Shown: positions 45,794 through 56,633, numbered from the stretch's first letter. The stretch: 64,000 nucleotides of DNA from Acidimicrobiia bacterium (GCA_020832495.1 JAFIEP010000138.1:1-64000); one strand, 5' to 3'. Notes: generated by a model from the letters alone, not told the origin. Made by a program: numbers and translations.

Positions 45794-46596
45794 GCGCCGA
45801 CCGACCGAATCGTCTCTGGGGTGGCCTCTACGAGCTGCTGGAGACTCTCGAGCAGATGCCGGGCGGCATGGCCTTCGCCGTACGCGACTTTGCGCTCGTC
45901 ACGCTTGCCGGCCAACTGTCGCAGACCTTCCCTGGGCAGCTGGTGTTCAAGGGCGGGTTCGTGTTGCGGCACGCGCACGGCCACCTGCGCTTCAGCAAGG
46001 ACGTCGACGCCACGCGCCACGCGCCGCCAGCGCACAAGTTCGAAGCCGGCGACGTTGCTGCGGCGATCCGAGATGCGAGCATCCACAATGTCGTGCAGTT
46101 CGTGCCCGACCAGCCAGCCACCGACTCCGCCCGCAGTCTGGACTTCGACAGGGTGCACGTGACCGGGGAGGGCTTCGCCGAGACCGACGTCCAGGTCGAG
46201 GTCAGCTATCGCGAAGCAGTCGTCGGAACACCTGTCCCGGTCGACATCGGCGACCCCTTTTACACGCCGTTCGAGATCCTCACGATGGAGGTCGCCGAGA
46301 TGGCTGCTGAGAAGTTGCGGGCCCTCGCACAACGACTTCGTGAGACCGACCTTGCTGACCTGGCAGTCATGCTTCGGGACGACACGGTCAGCGATGACGA
46401 AGTCGCTCGGTTCGCCGAGGCAAAGTTCGAGCTCGTGAAGCAGGGCCAAGCGAATCGGATCGATCGGGTCGAGCGCAACCTGGGGGAACTTGCCGCCACG
46501 TATGACGATGTGGTGCCTCAGCTCTTTCCCAATGCGCCGAGCTACCAGGAAGCGGCGGAGATCGTCTGGCCACGAATCAAGGCGATGGTGCCGTAG
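45790..46596 (+). CDS. abiEii: AbiEii-type nucleotidyltransferase toxin (right-arm copy)
   Basis: Mirror copy of 21775-22581: FKGGFVLR and RFSKDVD motifs, GTG start in a GTGA overlap, 268 residues. Confidence 0.85.
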   Translation: MSADRPNRLWGGLYELLETLEQMPGGMAFAVRDFALVTLAGQLSQTFPGQLVFKGGFVLRHAHGHLRFSKDVDATRHAPPAHKFEAGDVAAAIRDASIHNVVQFVPDQPATDSARSLDFDRVHVTGEGFAETDVQVEVSYREAVVGTPVPVDIGDPFYTPFEILTMEVAEMAAEKLRALAQRLRETDLADLAVMLRDDTVSDDEVARFAEAKFELVKQGQANRIDRVERNLGELAATYDDVVPQLFPNAPSYQEAAEIVWPRIKAMVP

Positions 46597-46841
46597 ATCG
46601 CGAACGCGTCGACCTGCCGGCTATGCCCACTCGCGGCGGTCGGAGGATTTCGTCGCGCTTGAGAAGGTTGTGGGACGGGTGAACTGCGGGAACGACGCTC
46701 TCCCGAGACAGCGACACGGATTCGTGTGTGATCGGGACGGCCTCGCGCATACCCTGTTCAAGTTGCACGCTTGTGATTTCGCCGTTCGGTGGGGCCACTC
46801 GCCAGCGGGCCCGTCGGGCGGTCGGAAGGAAGAACAGGTCC

Positions 46842-47825
46842 ATGACAGCTTCCACCTCCGACTCCGCGCCTTCGCCGAATGCCGGGGGCTCGCCCGCGAG
46901 TCCTTCGCTACCACGTGATCACTGGGTGTCGAAGGGCTATCAGCGTGGCTTCGCCAGTTCGGATCAGCGTGTCGCAGTCATGGACGTCCGCAGCAGGAGG
47001 ATCGTCGACCCTGGTAGGCCGACGAAGTCCAACTTCGCGGAGGTCGGGTTCACAACCTTTGTCGACGGTGAGGAGGTGGTCACCGGCCTGGAGCTGGCTT
47101 TCGCTCGTATCGAGAGGAAGGTCCTGAATCAGATTCGCGACGTCTCGTCGAGTCGGCGCGGTTCTGACCTCCACAGCGCAGTAGCGAACTTGTTCGCGGT
47201 CCATCTGGTGCGCAGCCCGTCCTTCAAGGCCTTCGGCAAGCGGATCGAGGCCGACTTCCGCGGTTCGGCGGTCAACGACCTCGCCTCCGACGGGAGGCTT
47301 CCGGAGATGTTCCAGAGGCAGTTCGGCCGACCGCCCCTCGGCGGCGAGCTACACGCGATCGTCGCCGAGCAGTGCGACAAGCTCCTAGACAACCCGTACA
47401 CCTCAGCCGGATCGATGGCGCGGCAGCACGACGCCATCGCAGAGAAGCTGTGCGGCTTCCACATGCAGGTCATCGAGCTCGATCCGGGGCTTCCGGGGCT
47501 TGTGCTTGGCGACACCCCGATCGTTCATGCAGGCCGGGCGACGGCACGCTACGGGTTCCGGGATTCACTCGCGATCGGTGATGCATCGCTGATCATCGGT
47601 CCACTGACCCGACGTACTGCCGTCTGCTTCACAGCGGCACGCCTCCCGCCGGTCGCGATCACGACCCACAAGGCCCTTGATGCGCTCAACGCTGTCTTCA
47701 TCCGCGCCGCCACAGCGGAGGTCGTTTGCCACCCCGATGACGCTCGCAGGCTCCGGCAGGTCGCCGGACGGCTGGACCGACACGCTCCTCATCATTTCCT
47801 TGAGCTTCATCGCCGAGCCTCGTAG
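46842..47825 (+). CDS. DUF4238-like protein (right-arm copy)
   Basis: Mirror copy of 20546-21529: LPRDHWVSKGYQRGF opening, 327 residues, lies 245 bases after abiEii on the same strand. Confidence 0.65.
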   Translation: MTASTSDSAPSPNAGGSPASPSLPRDHWVSKGYQRGFASSDQRVAVMDVRSRRIVDPGRPTKSNFAEVGFTTFVDGEEVVTGLELAFARIERKVLNQIRDVSSSRRGSDLHSAVANLFAVHLVRSPSFKAFGKRIEADFRGSAVNDLASDGRLPEMFQRQFGRPPLGGELHAIVAEQCDKLLDNPYTSAGSMARQHDAIAEKLCGFHMQVIELDPGLPGLVLGDTPIVHAGRATARYGFRDSLAIGDASLIIGPLTRRTAVCFTAARLPPVAITTHKALDALNAVFIRAATAEVVCHPDDARRLRQVAGRLDRHAPHHFLELHRRAS

Positions 47826-48005
47826 CGGCGGGAGCCACCCTCAGGGTCTCGACGATCTCGCGACCTGACCGACTAGCCGAAGCACACGAACGGCAGGCGA
47901 GCGGCACGGAGCGGCTGCCCCATCGAGCGCGGCGACCTCAACTCGCACGGATCCCGGAAGCCCGCAACCATCCGCCACACAGGTGCACCGGATGGTGCTC
48001 CGCGG

Positions 48006-48067
48006 CGTCCCGGTCGTCAGTGAACCCGACCGGGACGCTGAACCGGGACCGGGACGGGAGTCCCGGT
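48006..48067. other. Hairpin cluster (right-arm copy)
   Basis: Mirror of 20304-20365: an 11-bp perfect stem with 10-base loop and an 8-bp stem with 4-base loop in the gene-free stretch 47826-48116. Confidence 0.55.
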
Positions 48068-48116
48068 GGGATCCCGGTCGTGAACTTCGCGAGATCTGAC
48101 CCCGTCGCTGGCTTAG

Positions 48117-48542
48117 CCTCGATCCACCGATCGGCTTGGGGTGAGCCGGCTTGGTGTCTGGTTTGACGGCGCCGAGGGGGTCGTGGCTGGTGGGTGGGTG
48201 TGCGGTCGCGTTGAAGTAGGGGTGCTGGGCTGCGTGAGTTGTCAGCGCGTGGTGTTGGTCTGCGGTGGCGCCGGTCCGCGGGGCCACCGCAGACCATGAG
48301 TGGCAGTGAGCGGATGCGTTCGAGGGCGGTGTGGAAGCTGGTGGCCCACGGCCAGCGTGATGGCAACGTGTCATCGTCGAAGGTCACCTCGACGCGGTCG
48401 ATCGTGCGCGATACTGAACTCACTGGAAGTGCCTCCCGAGGTGGCGACAACGGCGACGTAGAACACCGTCATTGTCCCAGCTCAGGGAGGCCTTTCCGCG
48501 GATACGCGGCCCTCAAACCCCTACCAAATCGGTGGATCGAGG
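48117..48542 (-). mobile_element. Internally deleted IS1380-family element (right-arm copy)
   Basis: Mirror of 19829-20254: 426 bp bounded by 15-base inverted repeats, interrupting the serine recombinase gene end. Confidence 0.7.
48295..48423 (-). pseudogene. IS1380-type transposase remnant (right-arm copy)
   Basis: Mirror of 19948-20076: N-terminal VEVTFDDDT joined in frame to the C-terminal LPSRWPW segment. Confidence 0.7.
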
Positions 48543-49619
48543 CTCAGCCATCGCTGCCCGGGTCACCGGATCGGCGAGCATTCCGCAGATGAGATCGCGC
48601 ACGTAGTTCTCCAGGCCGTCGGCCTGGATGCGGATGCCATCGCAGCCGCCCATGCCCGGCCCCTTGCGACACGCGTGCGACCGGCCGCCGTTCTCCCGGG
48701 TGAGTGACCGCAGCGGGCCCCCACACTTGCCGCACACCAGAAACCCGACGAGCGGGTACGTCCGACCCTTCCTCGGCTTCGACCGACGAGGTGCCAGCGC
48801 CGCCACCAGGGCGTCGTGACGGTCCTCGTCGATGATCCGCTTCCACTGTCCCTCACCGACCACCTTGCCCTGATGGGTCCGGAAGCCGGCGATGCGTGGC
48901 GACGTGAGGATCGAGGTCAGCGTCTGGACCGCCCAGGCCGAGTCCGTCACCGTCGGCACGCCGCGCTCGTTCCAGTCGGTGCAGATGCTCCACACCGACT
49001 CGCCGGCAAGCACCAGGTCAGCCGCCTCCTCGATGCGCTCGACCTCCTCGGCGATGTGCTCACTCATGTCCTGCGAGTACCCGTATGGCCGCCGGCCACC
49101 GATGCGAGGCATGCCTTCCTTCGCCTCGCGAGCCCGCACGGCCAACATCCGGTCGGAGGTCTTCTTCGACTCCTCGCGGTCCATCGCCGAGCGGATGCCG
49201 ATCTCGAACTCGCTCACCCAGCCATCGGTCGTGGCCACCGCGCGATCTGGATCACGACCGGCTTCCTCGAACGCATCCACCAGTGGCGCCCAGCCCGGCC
49301 CGCCACCTCGTGACAGTCGGTCGGTCTTGTAGGCCACCACGCAGTCGACCTCGCCCCTGCGGATCAGGTCGAGCAGCTCGCCGAACTTCGGTCGGTTGCG
49401 CCCGCGGTTGCTGTAGCCCGACGTCGACGGCGCTTCCACAAGTTCGGCCACCACCTCGAGGTTCAACCGAGCCGCAGCCTCACGACAGGCCTCGACCTGC
49501 ACGTCGAGCGACGCCGAGCCTTCCCGGGTGATCGACTGGCGGGCGTAGAGCGCGGCACGGCCACGAGGTACCACCGCCGGGGACCGGCGATCCGAGCGCG
49601 TGCGGGTAGAAGCAGGCAT
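48513..49619 (-). CDS. Large serine recombinase, truncated (right-arm copy)
   Basis: Mirror copy of 18752-19858: nucleophile Ser29 in YARQS, Recombinase domain and zinc ribbon present, C-terminus replaced by IS-encoded residues. Confidence 0.85.
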   Translation of the reverse strand: MPASTRTRSDRRSPAVVPRGRAALYARQSITREGSASLDVQVEACREAAARLNLEVVAELVEAPSTSGYSNRGRNRPKFGELLDLIRRGEVDCVVAYKTDRLSRGGGPGWAPLVDAFEEAGRDPDRAVATTDGWVSEFEIGIRSAMDREESKKTSDRMLAVRAREAKEGMPRIGGRRPYGYSQDMSEHIAEEVERIEEAADLVLAGESVWSICTDWNERGVPTVTDSAWAVQTLTSILTSPRIAGFRTHQGKVVGEGQWKRIIDEDRHDALVAALAPRRSKPRKGRTYPLVGFLVCGKCGGPLRSLTRENGGRSHACRKGPGMGGCDGIRIQADGLENYVRDLICGMLADPVTRAAMAEPRSTDLVGV

Positions 49620-49641
49620 GATCCAACGAGTGCGAGATGGC

Positions 49642-49690
49642 GACGGCGCCCAACGCGCCGTCTGACCTACTACGCCCGCTGGGGAGCGGG
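49642..49690. promoter_or_regulatory. Pair of hairpins upstream of the recombinase gene (right-arm copy)
   Basis: Mirror of 18681-18729: 8-bp stem with 5-base loop and 6-bp stem with 4-base loop, in the gene-free stretch 49620-49930. Confidence 0.4.
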
Positions 49691-49930
49691 ATCTCTCAGC
49701 ACTCGGTGGGCAAACCTACGGAGTTCACCAACACTGGGAAGACCCCAGCGATCCTTCCGCGACAACCATGCTCGTAGTCCGCAGCGCACCAGGCCCACGT
49801 TCGCCGGGTTCGTCACCCCGCCGACGGTTGCTGGTCCGAGTCGCACCGTTCCAACCTCGGTGTCGTGGACCGGCGCACTAGCATCGCCTCGTGATCCGAT
49901 CTGCTCGGCAGCCGACAACGGAGCGTTGAC

Positions 49931-50890
49931 ATGCGGGTGCTGATCACCGGCATGGGTGGCGAGCTGGGAACGCGCGTGGCTGCGCTGATCGAGGCCGATT
50001 CCACGATCGAGGACGTGCACGGTGTCGACATCGACCCGCCTCGTCGCCGACTCACCCGCGCCGAGTTCCACCGCATCGATCCCCGCGACCGGATCCGTCT
50101 GGCAGAAGTGGTGCACGAGGTGGCCCCCACCACGGTCATCCATCTCGGGATCTTCGAGCCGAACGCCCGCAGCGGGCCGCGTCGGGCCACTGCCTACACC
50201 GCAGCCGGCACCGTGGGGCTCTTCGGGGCGTTGGCCGCCGAAGGGTCGGTCGAACGCATCGTCGTCCGCTCGGGTACCGAGGTCTACGGGCGACGGCGGG
50301 GCGGCCCGTTGTGTCCCGACGAGGAGTCGGTCACCGACCCCACCACCCCCTATGGCCATTCGCTGCGCCATGTGGAGCGGGTGGCCCTCGACTTCGCCGA
50401 GGCACACGACGTGCCTGTCAGCCTCCTACGGTTCGCACCGCTCGTCGGGCCCCACTTCCCCAGCCCACTCGGTCGCCTGTTGCGTCTGCCGTTCGTGCCA
50501 CACGCCGCTGGCGATCCACCGTTCAGCGTCCTGCACCAGGAGGACGCCGCCGCCTCAGTGGTGGCGGCGCTGGGCACAGAGGCCACCGGCCCCTGCAACG
50601 TCGTGGCCCCGGGCGCGGTGACGGCGTCGCAGGCCGCACGGCTGGGTGCTCGGCTGCCGCTGCTCACCCTGCCGCCTGCCTGGCGCGCCGTGCGGTTGGC
50701 GGTCGAGTTGGCCGGCGCCCCCATGCCCGAACACGTCGCCGAACTGCTGCGACGAGGGCGGACCGCCGACGGCACCCGATCGTCCACCGAACTGGGGTTC
50801 GAGCCCGCCCACACCACCCACGACGTGGTCGAACAGCTCTACGAATGGTCCGACGTCACCTACCTCACCGCCATGGGGACCGCAGCATGA
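49931..50890 (+). CDS. Epimerase/dehydratase-family SDR (right-arm copy)
   Basis: Mirror copy of 17481-18440: GMGGELG motif, Tyr of YxxxK present but Lys replaced by Leu, 319 residues. Confidence 0.75.
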   Translation: MRVLITGMGGELGTRVAALIEADSTIEDVHGVDIDPPRRRLTRAEFHRIDPRDRIRLAEVVHEVAPTTVIHLGIFEPNARSGPRRATAYTAAGTVGLFGALAAEGSVERIVVRSGTEVYGRRRGGPLCPDEESVTDPTTPYGHSLRHVERVALDFAEAHDVPVSLLRFAPLVGPHFPSPLGRLLRLPFVPHAAGDPPFSVLHQEDAAASVVAALGTEATGPCNVVAPGAVTASQAARLGARLPLLTLPPAWRAVRLAVELAGAPMPEHVAELLRRGRTADGTRSSTELGFEPAHTTHDVVEQLYEWSDVTYLTAMGTAA

Positions 50891-51540
50891 ACGAGATCGA
50901 TCGCAGCCTGGGTGTCGGTGATCCCGAGCTCATCGACCGCTCGCCGCTGGCCATCGCCGGACGTCGGGTGACCGGTCGGTTCCTGGTGGACGAGTGGGGA
51001 CTCGACAGCGACCTGGTGGCCGTGGTGGGGCGTCTCCCGAGCGTGCGCTGGGGCGCCAAGGTGCATGGTGCCGGCCGCATCCCCGACGGCCCGGCGCTCC
51101 TGGTGCACGACCGCCACCCCGCAGACCTGGGGTGGTTGGTGGTGGTGGCGGCCATCGGTCGGGCCACCGGCCGTTCGGTGCGCTTCACCGGCGTGCCCGA
51201 CGTTGCCCCGCTCATGGCGCTGGCTCGCCGGGTGGGTGGCGTGGGCAGCGATCCCGCCGACCTCCGTGGCCTGCTGCGTGCCGGCAACCTGGTGACCATC
51301 GGGCTCGGCTGGGGCCACGTGGTGCGCACCCCCGGCGGCCCGCCGGCACCGTGGGCCATCGAGGCCGCCCTGGCCACGGGCGCCCCGCTGGTGCCCGTGG
51401 CCGTCCACCGCGGCGGCCTGCGCGCCCTGCGCCCCGAGGTGCGCATCGGCGAGCCGGTGGCCACCCGTCGACGCCGCTCGGCCCGTGCTGCGGACGATGT
51501 CTCGTCGGAGGTCTGCGCCCGGGTGGCTGCGCTGCTCTGA
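50887..51540 (+). CDS. PlsC-like acyltransferase family protein (right-arm copy)
   Basis: Mirror copy of 16831-17484: divergent acyltransferase blocks, ATGA overlap with the SDR gene, 217 residues. Confidence 0.55.
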   Translation: MNEIDRSLGVGDPELIDRSPLAIAGRRVTGRFLVDEWGLDSDLVAVVGRLPSVRWGAKVHGAGRIPDGPALLVHDRHPADLGWLVVVAAIGRATGRSVRFTGVPDVAPLMALARRVGGVGSDPADLRGLLRAGNLVTIGLGWGHVVRTPGGPPAPWAIEAALATGAPLVPVAVHRGGLRALRPEVRIGEPVATRRRRSARAADDVSSEVCARVAALL

Positions 51541-51583
51541 CCCTCCCGGGGCTGGCGGGGCGCCGTCTCGGCGTCACGGTGTG

Positions 51584-54268
51584 TCACGTGAACCGTGTGG
51601 TGAGCACCTCGGCCACCCGCTGGCCGGCCCGGAACGGGGTGGTGGCCGTGCGTTCCATGGCGATGCCGGCGGCGATGAGGCTGCCGCCGGCCAGTGCCAG
51701 CCAGGCCCACGTGGGCACCCCGGCAGTGACGGCCAGCGACTCGTGGATGACCAACGCAGCGAGCACGGCGGAGCCCACGAGCAGCGGGCCGGCCAACAGG
51801 CGCCACCCGCCGGCCGCAATGGCGACGACGCCGACCGTTCCGGCCACCACCGCGTGGACCCAACCGCCACCGGCGAACCGCTCGACCAAGGCGGCGCCGC
51901 CGAGCAGGACGACGCTCGGCGTGTAGGCCACCCACGAGCTGGTCCCACCGCGGCGGGCGACGACGCCGGCGCCGAGGAGCGCCGCGGCCAGCGGCGCAGC
52001 GTAGGCGTCGTACGCCGGCACGTCGGCGGCCAGCAACTCCAGCCAGGTGCCGGCCACGCCCAGCGACGCCGCCGCCGCTGCCCATCCTGTGGACTGCTCG
52101 AGCACCGCCCGCATGGCCGCCAGCGTGGCCGCCGCCAGCAGCACCGCGCCGAACACGGCGGGGTCGACCGTGGCGATGAACAACGCCGGGGTGATGGCCA
52201 ACACGGCGAGCACGTCGGTCCACCTGCGCAGCTCTTCGTTGCCGAGGGCACCCAACCCGCTGGCCACCACTGCGGTCAGGGCCAGACCGACTGCCGCCAT
52301 GTGCAGCGGGTAGCCGAGTGCGACCGGGGCCAACCCGCCGGCGAGGGCCACCAGCACCACCAGCATGGCCGGGGTCAGGTCGTCGCGGGTGCGGAGGAGG
52401 TCGACGACGTTGACCAGGACGGCGACGCCGACGAGCCACAAGGCTGCCACGGCGTCGAACACCAGGACGGATCCGCAGGCGACGACGAGCGTGGTCAGCC
52501 GGCCGGGTAGCCCCAGGCCCGGACGGAGCCGCTCGGTGACCTGTGTGGGGCGATCACCGTCGAGCAGGGCGGCCAGTGCGTGCCAGAGGACGAACAGGAC
52601 GCCGAGGGCGACGGCGGCGACGTCGGGGTCCAGCACGGCACCGGCGGGATGGAACGCCGTTGCGCCGCGTACGACACCCACCGCAGCGAGGACGGCTACC
52701 AACAGGGCCAGGGGCCAGGCGCCCAGCGGCGACTGGTCGCGGGTGAGCTGCCACTGGGCGGCGAAGGCGATGGCCACGGCCACGGCCACCGTGGCCGTCC
52801 CGACAGCGAGGAGTTCGACGACCGATCCCGCTGTGGGCAGGGCGGCGATGACCACCGCCACCGCGGCGGCGCACCACACGGCACCTCGGCGACTGCTGGC
52901 CACCAGGGCAGCCGTCAGCACCACCAGGACGGCCACGGCCACCAGGGTGGGCGCCAGGACGACCAGGGTGGCCGTGCCGTAGACCGACGCGGCCACGGTC
53001 GCCGGCGCCCAGCCCGGTTCACGGAGCCAGCCCCGAACATCGGGGCGGCGACGAACCGGGGTCTCCGATCGGAGGTGCTCGGCGAGCAGCCAACCAAAGG
53101 TGTTCAGAACACCGGCGATCAGCAGTGTGCCGGCGTCACCGAGGGAGGCCACCAGGGCGGAGGAGCGCTCGGGGTCGAACCACTCGACGAGCAACAGCAC
53201 GTAGACGCCCTGGGCAATGACCACCGCAGCGAACCCCGAGAGCAGCTCGGCGGTGCCCGCCAGCCACCGGGCAGGTGTCGACCAGAACGTGTCCTTGCGC
53301 AGCACGTGGGCCACCAGCTCTGCGACCACCAGGGCGACGCCGATGGTGACGAGCACCCCGGCGGCATCGGGGCGCGGTGCGACGTCGGCCACGAACCCGA
53401 CCACGCCGACCGTGACCACCGCTGCGGCGGCTGTCACCAGCACCAGGTCGCGGCGGTGGTGGGCCACGAGGGCCAGGGCGGCCGCGGCGGCCACACCGAT
53501 GGCCAGCCGGGCTGTGCCAGGAACCGACGGGTCGGCGCCCAGCGCGCCGAGCACGTCGACCGCCGGTTCGAGGGCGGCTTGGAGGCCACCGAGCAGGGGT
53601 GCCAGCCCCGCCAGCACCGCCCAGCCGATGGCGCAGCGGTCGGACCGACGGAGTGCAGCGGCCAGTGCGACCGTCGCCAGCAGCAACGGTGCCGGGACGC
53701 CGCTCACCATGCCGGCGGCGCCGGCTGCCACCGCCACGGCGATGGCGGCACCCCAGCCGAGCACCGCTGACCGGGTGGTGCGACCGACAGCCCACCAGCA
53801 CAGGGCGGTGGCCGTGGCGGTGGCCAACGCGACCTCGGGCCACGGTCGTTCGAGTGGCCGCGTGGCCGCCACCATGTCGATGGGGAGGAGCAGGATGCCG
53901 AGGTGGAAGAGCACCCCGCCGGTGGCGGGGAGCCGGGCGGTGAGGCCACGGCCCGCCAGGATGGCGGTGGCGGTCAGGGCGGCCAGCACCCCGAACTTGG
54001 CTTCGTCGGCGAGGGTGTCCCACCGCACCGCCAGGAAGAGCGCAGCCGCCGCCAGCACACAGCACACGCCGGTGGCGGTGACCCACACCGCCCCGGCGCG
54101 TCCCGGATCACCGCCGGCTGCGGGATCGGAGGCCGGGCTGTCGGCTGGGTCGGCGCCTCGACCGTCGTGGTCGGCGGTTCTCGGGGGAGTGTCGATCGGC
54201 GGTGGAGGGTCGGACGGCGGCGGAGCGCACGTCGTCCCCGTCGGTGGGTGGTCGTCGAGTGGTCGCAT
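51584..54268 (-). CDS. Very large multi-pass membrane protein (right-arm copy)
   Basis: Mirror copy of 14103-16787: 894 residues, Pro/Asp-rich N-terminus and more than twenty hydrophobic segments, function unknown. Confidence 0.7.
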   Translation of the reverse strand: MRPLDDHPPTGTTCAPPPSDPPPPIDTPPRTADHDGRGADPADSPASDPAAGGDPGRAGAVWVTATGVCCVLAAAALFLAVRWDTLADEAKFGVLAALTATAILAGRGLTARLPATGGVLFHLGILLLPIDMVAATRPLERPWPEVALATATATALCWWAVGRTTRSAVLGWGAAIAVAVAAGAAGMVSGVPAPLLLATVALAAALRRSDRCAIGWAVLAGLAPLLGGLQAALEPAVDVLGALGADPSVPGTARLAIGVAAAAALALVAHHRRDLVLVTAAAAVVTVGVVGFVADVAPRPDAAGVLVTIGVALVVAELVAHVLRKDTFWSTPARWLAGTAELLSGFAAVVIAQGVYVLLLVEWFDPERSSALVASLGDAGTLLIAGVLNTFGWLLAEHLRSETPVRRRPDVRGWLREPGWAPATVAASVYGTATLVVLAPTLVAVAVLVVLTAALVASSRRGAVWCAAAVAVVIAALPTAGSVVELLAVGTATVAVAVAIAFAAQWQLTRDQSPLGAWPLALLVAVLAAVGVVRGATAFHPAGAVLDPDVAAVALGVLFVLWHALAALLDGDRPTQVTERLRPGLGLPGRLTTLVVACGSVLVFDAVAALWLVGVAVLVNVVDLLRTRDDLTPAMLVVLVALAGGLAPVALGYPLHMAAVGLALTAVVASGLGALGNEELRRWTDVLAVLAITPALFIATVDPAVFGAVLLAAATLAAMRAVLEQSTGWAAAAASLGVAGTWLELLAADVPAYDAYAAPLAAALLGAGVVARRGGTSSWVAYTPSVVLLGGAALVERFAGGGWVHAVVAGTVGVVAIAAGGWRLLAGPLLVGSAVLAALVIHESLAVTAGVPTWAWLALAGGSLIAAGIAMERTATTPFRAGQRVAEVLTTRFT

Positions 54269-54398
54269 ACCGCCACCATCCGCCCAGGCGGGGCTGCCTG
54301 GAATCCGGTGCAGCCCTCAACGTGGCCTGGGGACCCCCAGGGGTTCGTCGCCGGGAGCCCTGCGGCGACGGAGGCCGCCGACGTGGCGGGTGGCACCG

Positions 54399-54536
54399 GG
54401 TGTGGGTCACTGCGCGCAGCGGCCCACCGCTTTGGTGGTTGGTTGCGCGCGGTCGGGCGGCGGGGGTCGTCGGGAGCGTGAGCGGTGTGGGACTGCGCGC
54501 TGTGGGCCACCGGATGGGTGGTTGGTTGCGCGCGGT
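54399..54536. repeat. Two tandem hairpin repeat units (right-arm copy)
   Basis: Mirror of 13835-13972: units at 54484-54536 and 54399-54453 with paired GCGCGC and CCACC/GGTGG arms, in the gene-free stretch 54269-54568. Confidence 0.7.
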
Positions 54537-54568
54537 GGCGCGGGCGGAACCGCGCCGCCGGCCAGAGA

Positions 54569-55201
54569 TCAGTCGATGCCGTGCTCGACGGCGTAGCGGA
54601 TGAGTTCTTGGCGGCGATTGAGGTGCAGCTTGGCCAAGATGTTGCGCACGTGGTTCTCGACGGTCTTCTCGGCGATGTGCAGGTCGGCGCCGATCTCACG
54701 GTAGGTGTGGCCGCGGGCGACGTGTTGGAGCACCTCGCGTTCGCGCTCGGACAGGGCCTGAGTCGAGCCCGCAGCACGCGACAGGTTGCGGAACTCGCCG
54801 AGCACCAGCGCCGCCAGGCTCGGTGAGAACACCGGCTCGCCTTCGGCGGCGCGCCAGAGGGCCTGCCGTAGCTCCTCGGGCGGGGTGGACTTCACCAGGA
54901 AGCCGACCGCCCCGGCGGCCACGGCGTCGAGGACGTCCCGTTCGGCTTCGCTCACGGTGAGGATGACGACGTTCGTCTCCTCTCCGCAGCGTCGAGCGAC
55001 CTCGAGCCCACCGCCGCCTGGCATCGAGAGGTCGCACACCACCAGGTCCGGAGTGGTGGCGCGGATGACCGTGATGGCCTCAGCGGCGTCGCCGGCCTCG
55101 CCCACGACGTGGAAGTTCTCACCCAGGTCGTTGCGCATGCCCGAACGCCAAATGGGGTGGTCGTCGCAGACCACCACTCGCACAGCTGAGAGTCGACTCA
55201 T
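54569..55201 (-). CDS. NarL/FixJ-family response regulator (right-arm copy)
   Basis: Mirror copy of 13170-13802: receiver domain with Asp57, LuxR-type helix-turn-helix, 210 residues. Confidence 0.92.
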   Translation of the reverse strand: MSRLSAVRVVVCDDHPIWRSGMRNDLGENFHVVGEAGDAAEAITVIRATTPDLVVCDLSMPGGGGLEVARRCGEETNVVILTVSEAERDVLDAVAAGAVGFLVKSTPPEELRQALWRAAEGEPVFSPSLAALVLGEFRNLSRAAGSTQALSEREREVLQHVARGHTYREIGADLHIAEKTVENHVRNILAKLHLNRRQELIRYAVEHGID

Positions 55202-56526
55202 CGGGTGCCTCCCCATCGTCGGGTGGTCGTCGCCGGCACGTGGAGGCAGATCTCGGTACCCGAACCCGGTCGGGACTCGATCGTCACGCGTCCACCCACC
55301 TCCGACAGTCTGGCGCGCACCGAGAGCCGGAGCCCGGCACCTTCGGGCACCGTGGCGGGATCGAAGCCCGACCCGTCGTCCTTCACCGTGCAGAGCAGTC
55401 CCGGCGCGCCGCTGTCGGCGGTGCCAGCCTCGGCCCGGAACTCCATGGCGGCGGTTGGAGCGGGATCATCGATGTCGACGAACACGGTGGCCCGGGTTGC
55501 CGCCCCGTGCTTGGCTGCGTTGGTCAGGCACTCCCCCACCGCGGCCGCCACCGCCCGCACCACCGGCTCGGGGGGTTCGTCGAGACCAGGCACGGCGGCC
55601 ACGTCCACGCGCAGGCCGTGCAGCCGTGTGGCCCGGGTAGCGGCGGTGCGCAACGCGCCGACGAGCGTGGGAACCTCGGTGACGGGGGAGTGCGACCCGA
55701 CCGTGGTCGACCCGGCGGTGCCGCTGCGCGATGCCTCGGTGAACAGGAACTCCCGGAGGTCGGCTTCCTGCTCCCGGGCCAATGAGGTGAGCTCGGTGTC
55801 GGTGCTGCGCCGTTGGATGACGGCCAGCGTCTGCAACACCCCGTCGTGGAGGGTGCGCGCCACCTCCTCGCGTGCTCGGGCCATGGCCACCTCCGCAGCC
55901 GCCGCCCGCAGTCGGCGGGCGAACACACCGGCCACGCCGCCTCCGAGGGCGTAGAGGACGATGGTGCCGGCCAACCCGAACAACGCCGAGCCACCGAGGT
56001 CGGGCAGGAAGGCCACTTCGCCGGCCAGCGAGGCCACGCCCACTGAGGTCCCGGCCAGCGTGCCCCACAGCGGTCCGGCCCGAACGCCCACGGCCAGCAC
56101 CCCGGCCAGTGGCCAGACCGAACCGAGCGACTGCGAGTGGATGCCGTTCGGTCCGTACACCCACCAGTCGGCGAACAACAGCGTGGCGCCGAGCGCCAGT
56201 TCGCCGGCCAACCATGGCGTGCTGCACAGCGCTGCCGGTTGCTGTCGCAACAGCAGCGTGGCGGCCACGGTCACGGCCAGCGCCGTCGCCACGAGGACCA
56301 CCATGACCTCCGGATGCGCAACCCCTCCCGCACCGAGGTCGGCGGCGGCGACGAGGGCCATCCAGGCCCACGCCGCCCAGCGGAACACGGCGATCCCGGC
56401 CCAGAGGCTGTCCTCCCACGTACCCTCGGCGCCGTCGGTCCGCCGCAACGGGGTCATCGGTGTTGCTGCCGACGAGTCTTCCGCGGGTCGACGCTCGTGA
56501 CGTTCCCCCCGGCGGGCCTCGGTCAT
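55198..56526 (-). CDS. NarL-type sensor histidine kinase (right-arm copy)
   Basis: Mirror copy of 11845-13173: six-segment membrane part, HisKA_3 His227, HATPase N and G1 boxes, 442 residues. Confidence 0.88.
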   Translation of the reverse strand: MTEARRGERHERRPAEDSSAATPMTPLRRTDGAEGTWEDSLWAGIAVFRWAAWAWMALVAAADLGAGGVAHPEVMVVLVATALAVTVAATLLLRQQPAALCSTPWLAGELALGATLLFADWWVYGPNGIHSQSLGSVWPLAGVLAVGVRAGPLWGTLAGTSVGVASLAGEVAFLPDLGGSALFGLAGTIVLYALGGGVAGVFARRLRAAAAEVAMARAREEVARTLHDGVLQTLAVIQRRSTDTELTSLAREQEADLREFLFTEASRSGTAGSTTVGSHSPVTEVPTLVGALRTAATRATRLHGLRVDVAAVPGLDEPPEPVVRAVAAAVGECLTNAAKHGAATRATVFVDIDDPAPTAAMEFRAEAGTADSGAPGLLCTVKDDGSGFDPATVPEGAGLRLSVRARLSEVGGRVTIESRPGSGTEICLHVPATTTRRWGGTR

Positions 56527-56633
56527 GCCCAACCCTATGTCGGGTTGACCCGCAGGCTCCGGGTGGTGTCACGCGTCGCAGTCCAGCGCCGCCATCTCCG
56601 GATCGCGCCGCGGTCGCCCGTACAGTGTTCAGC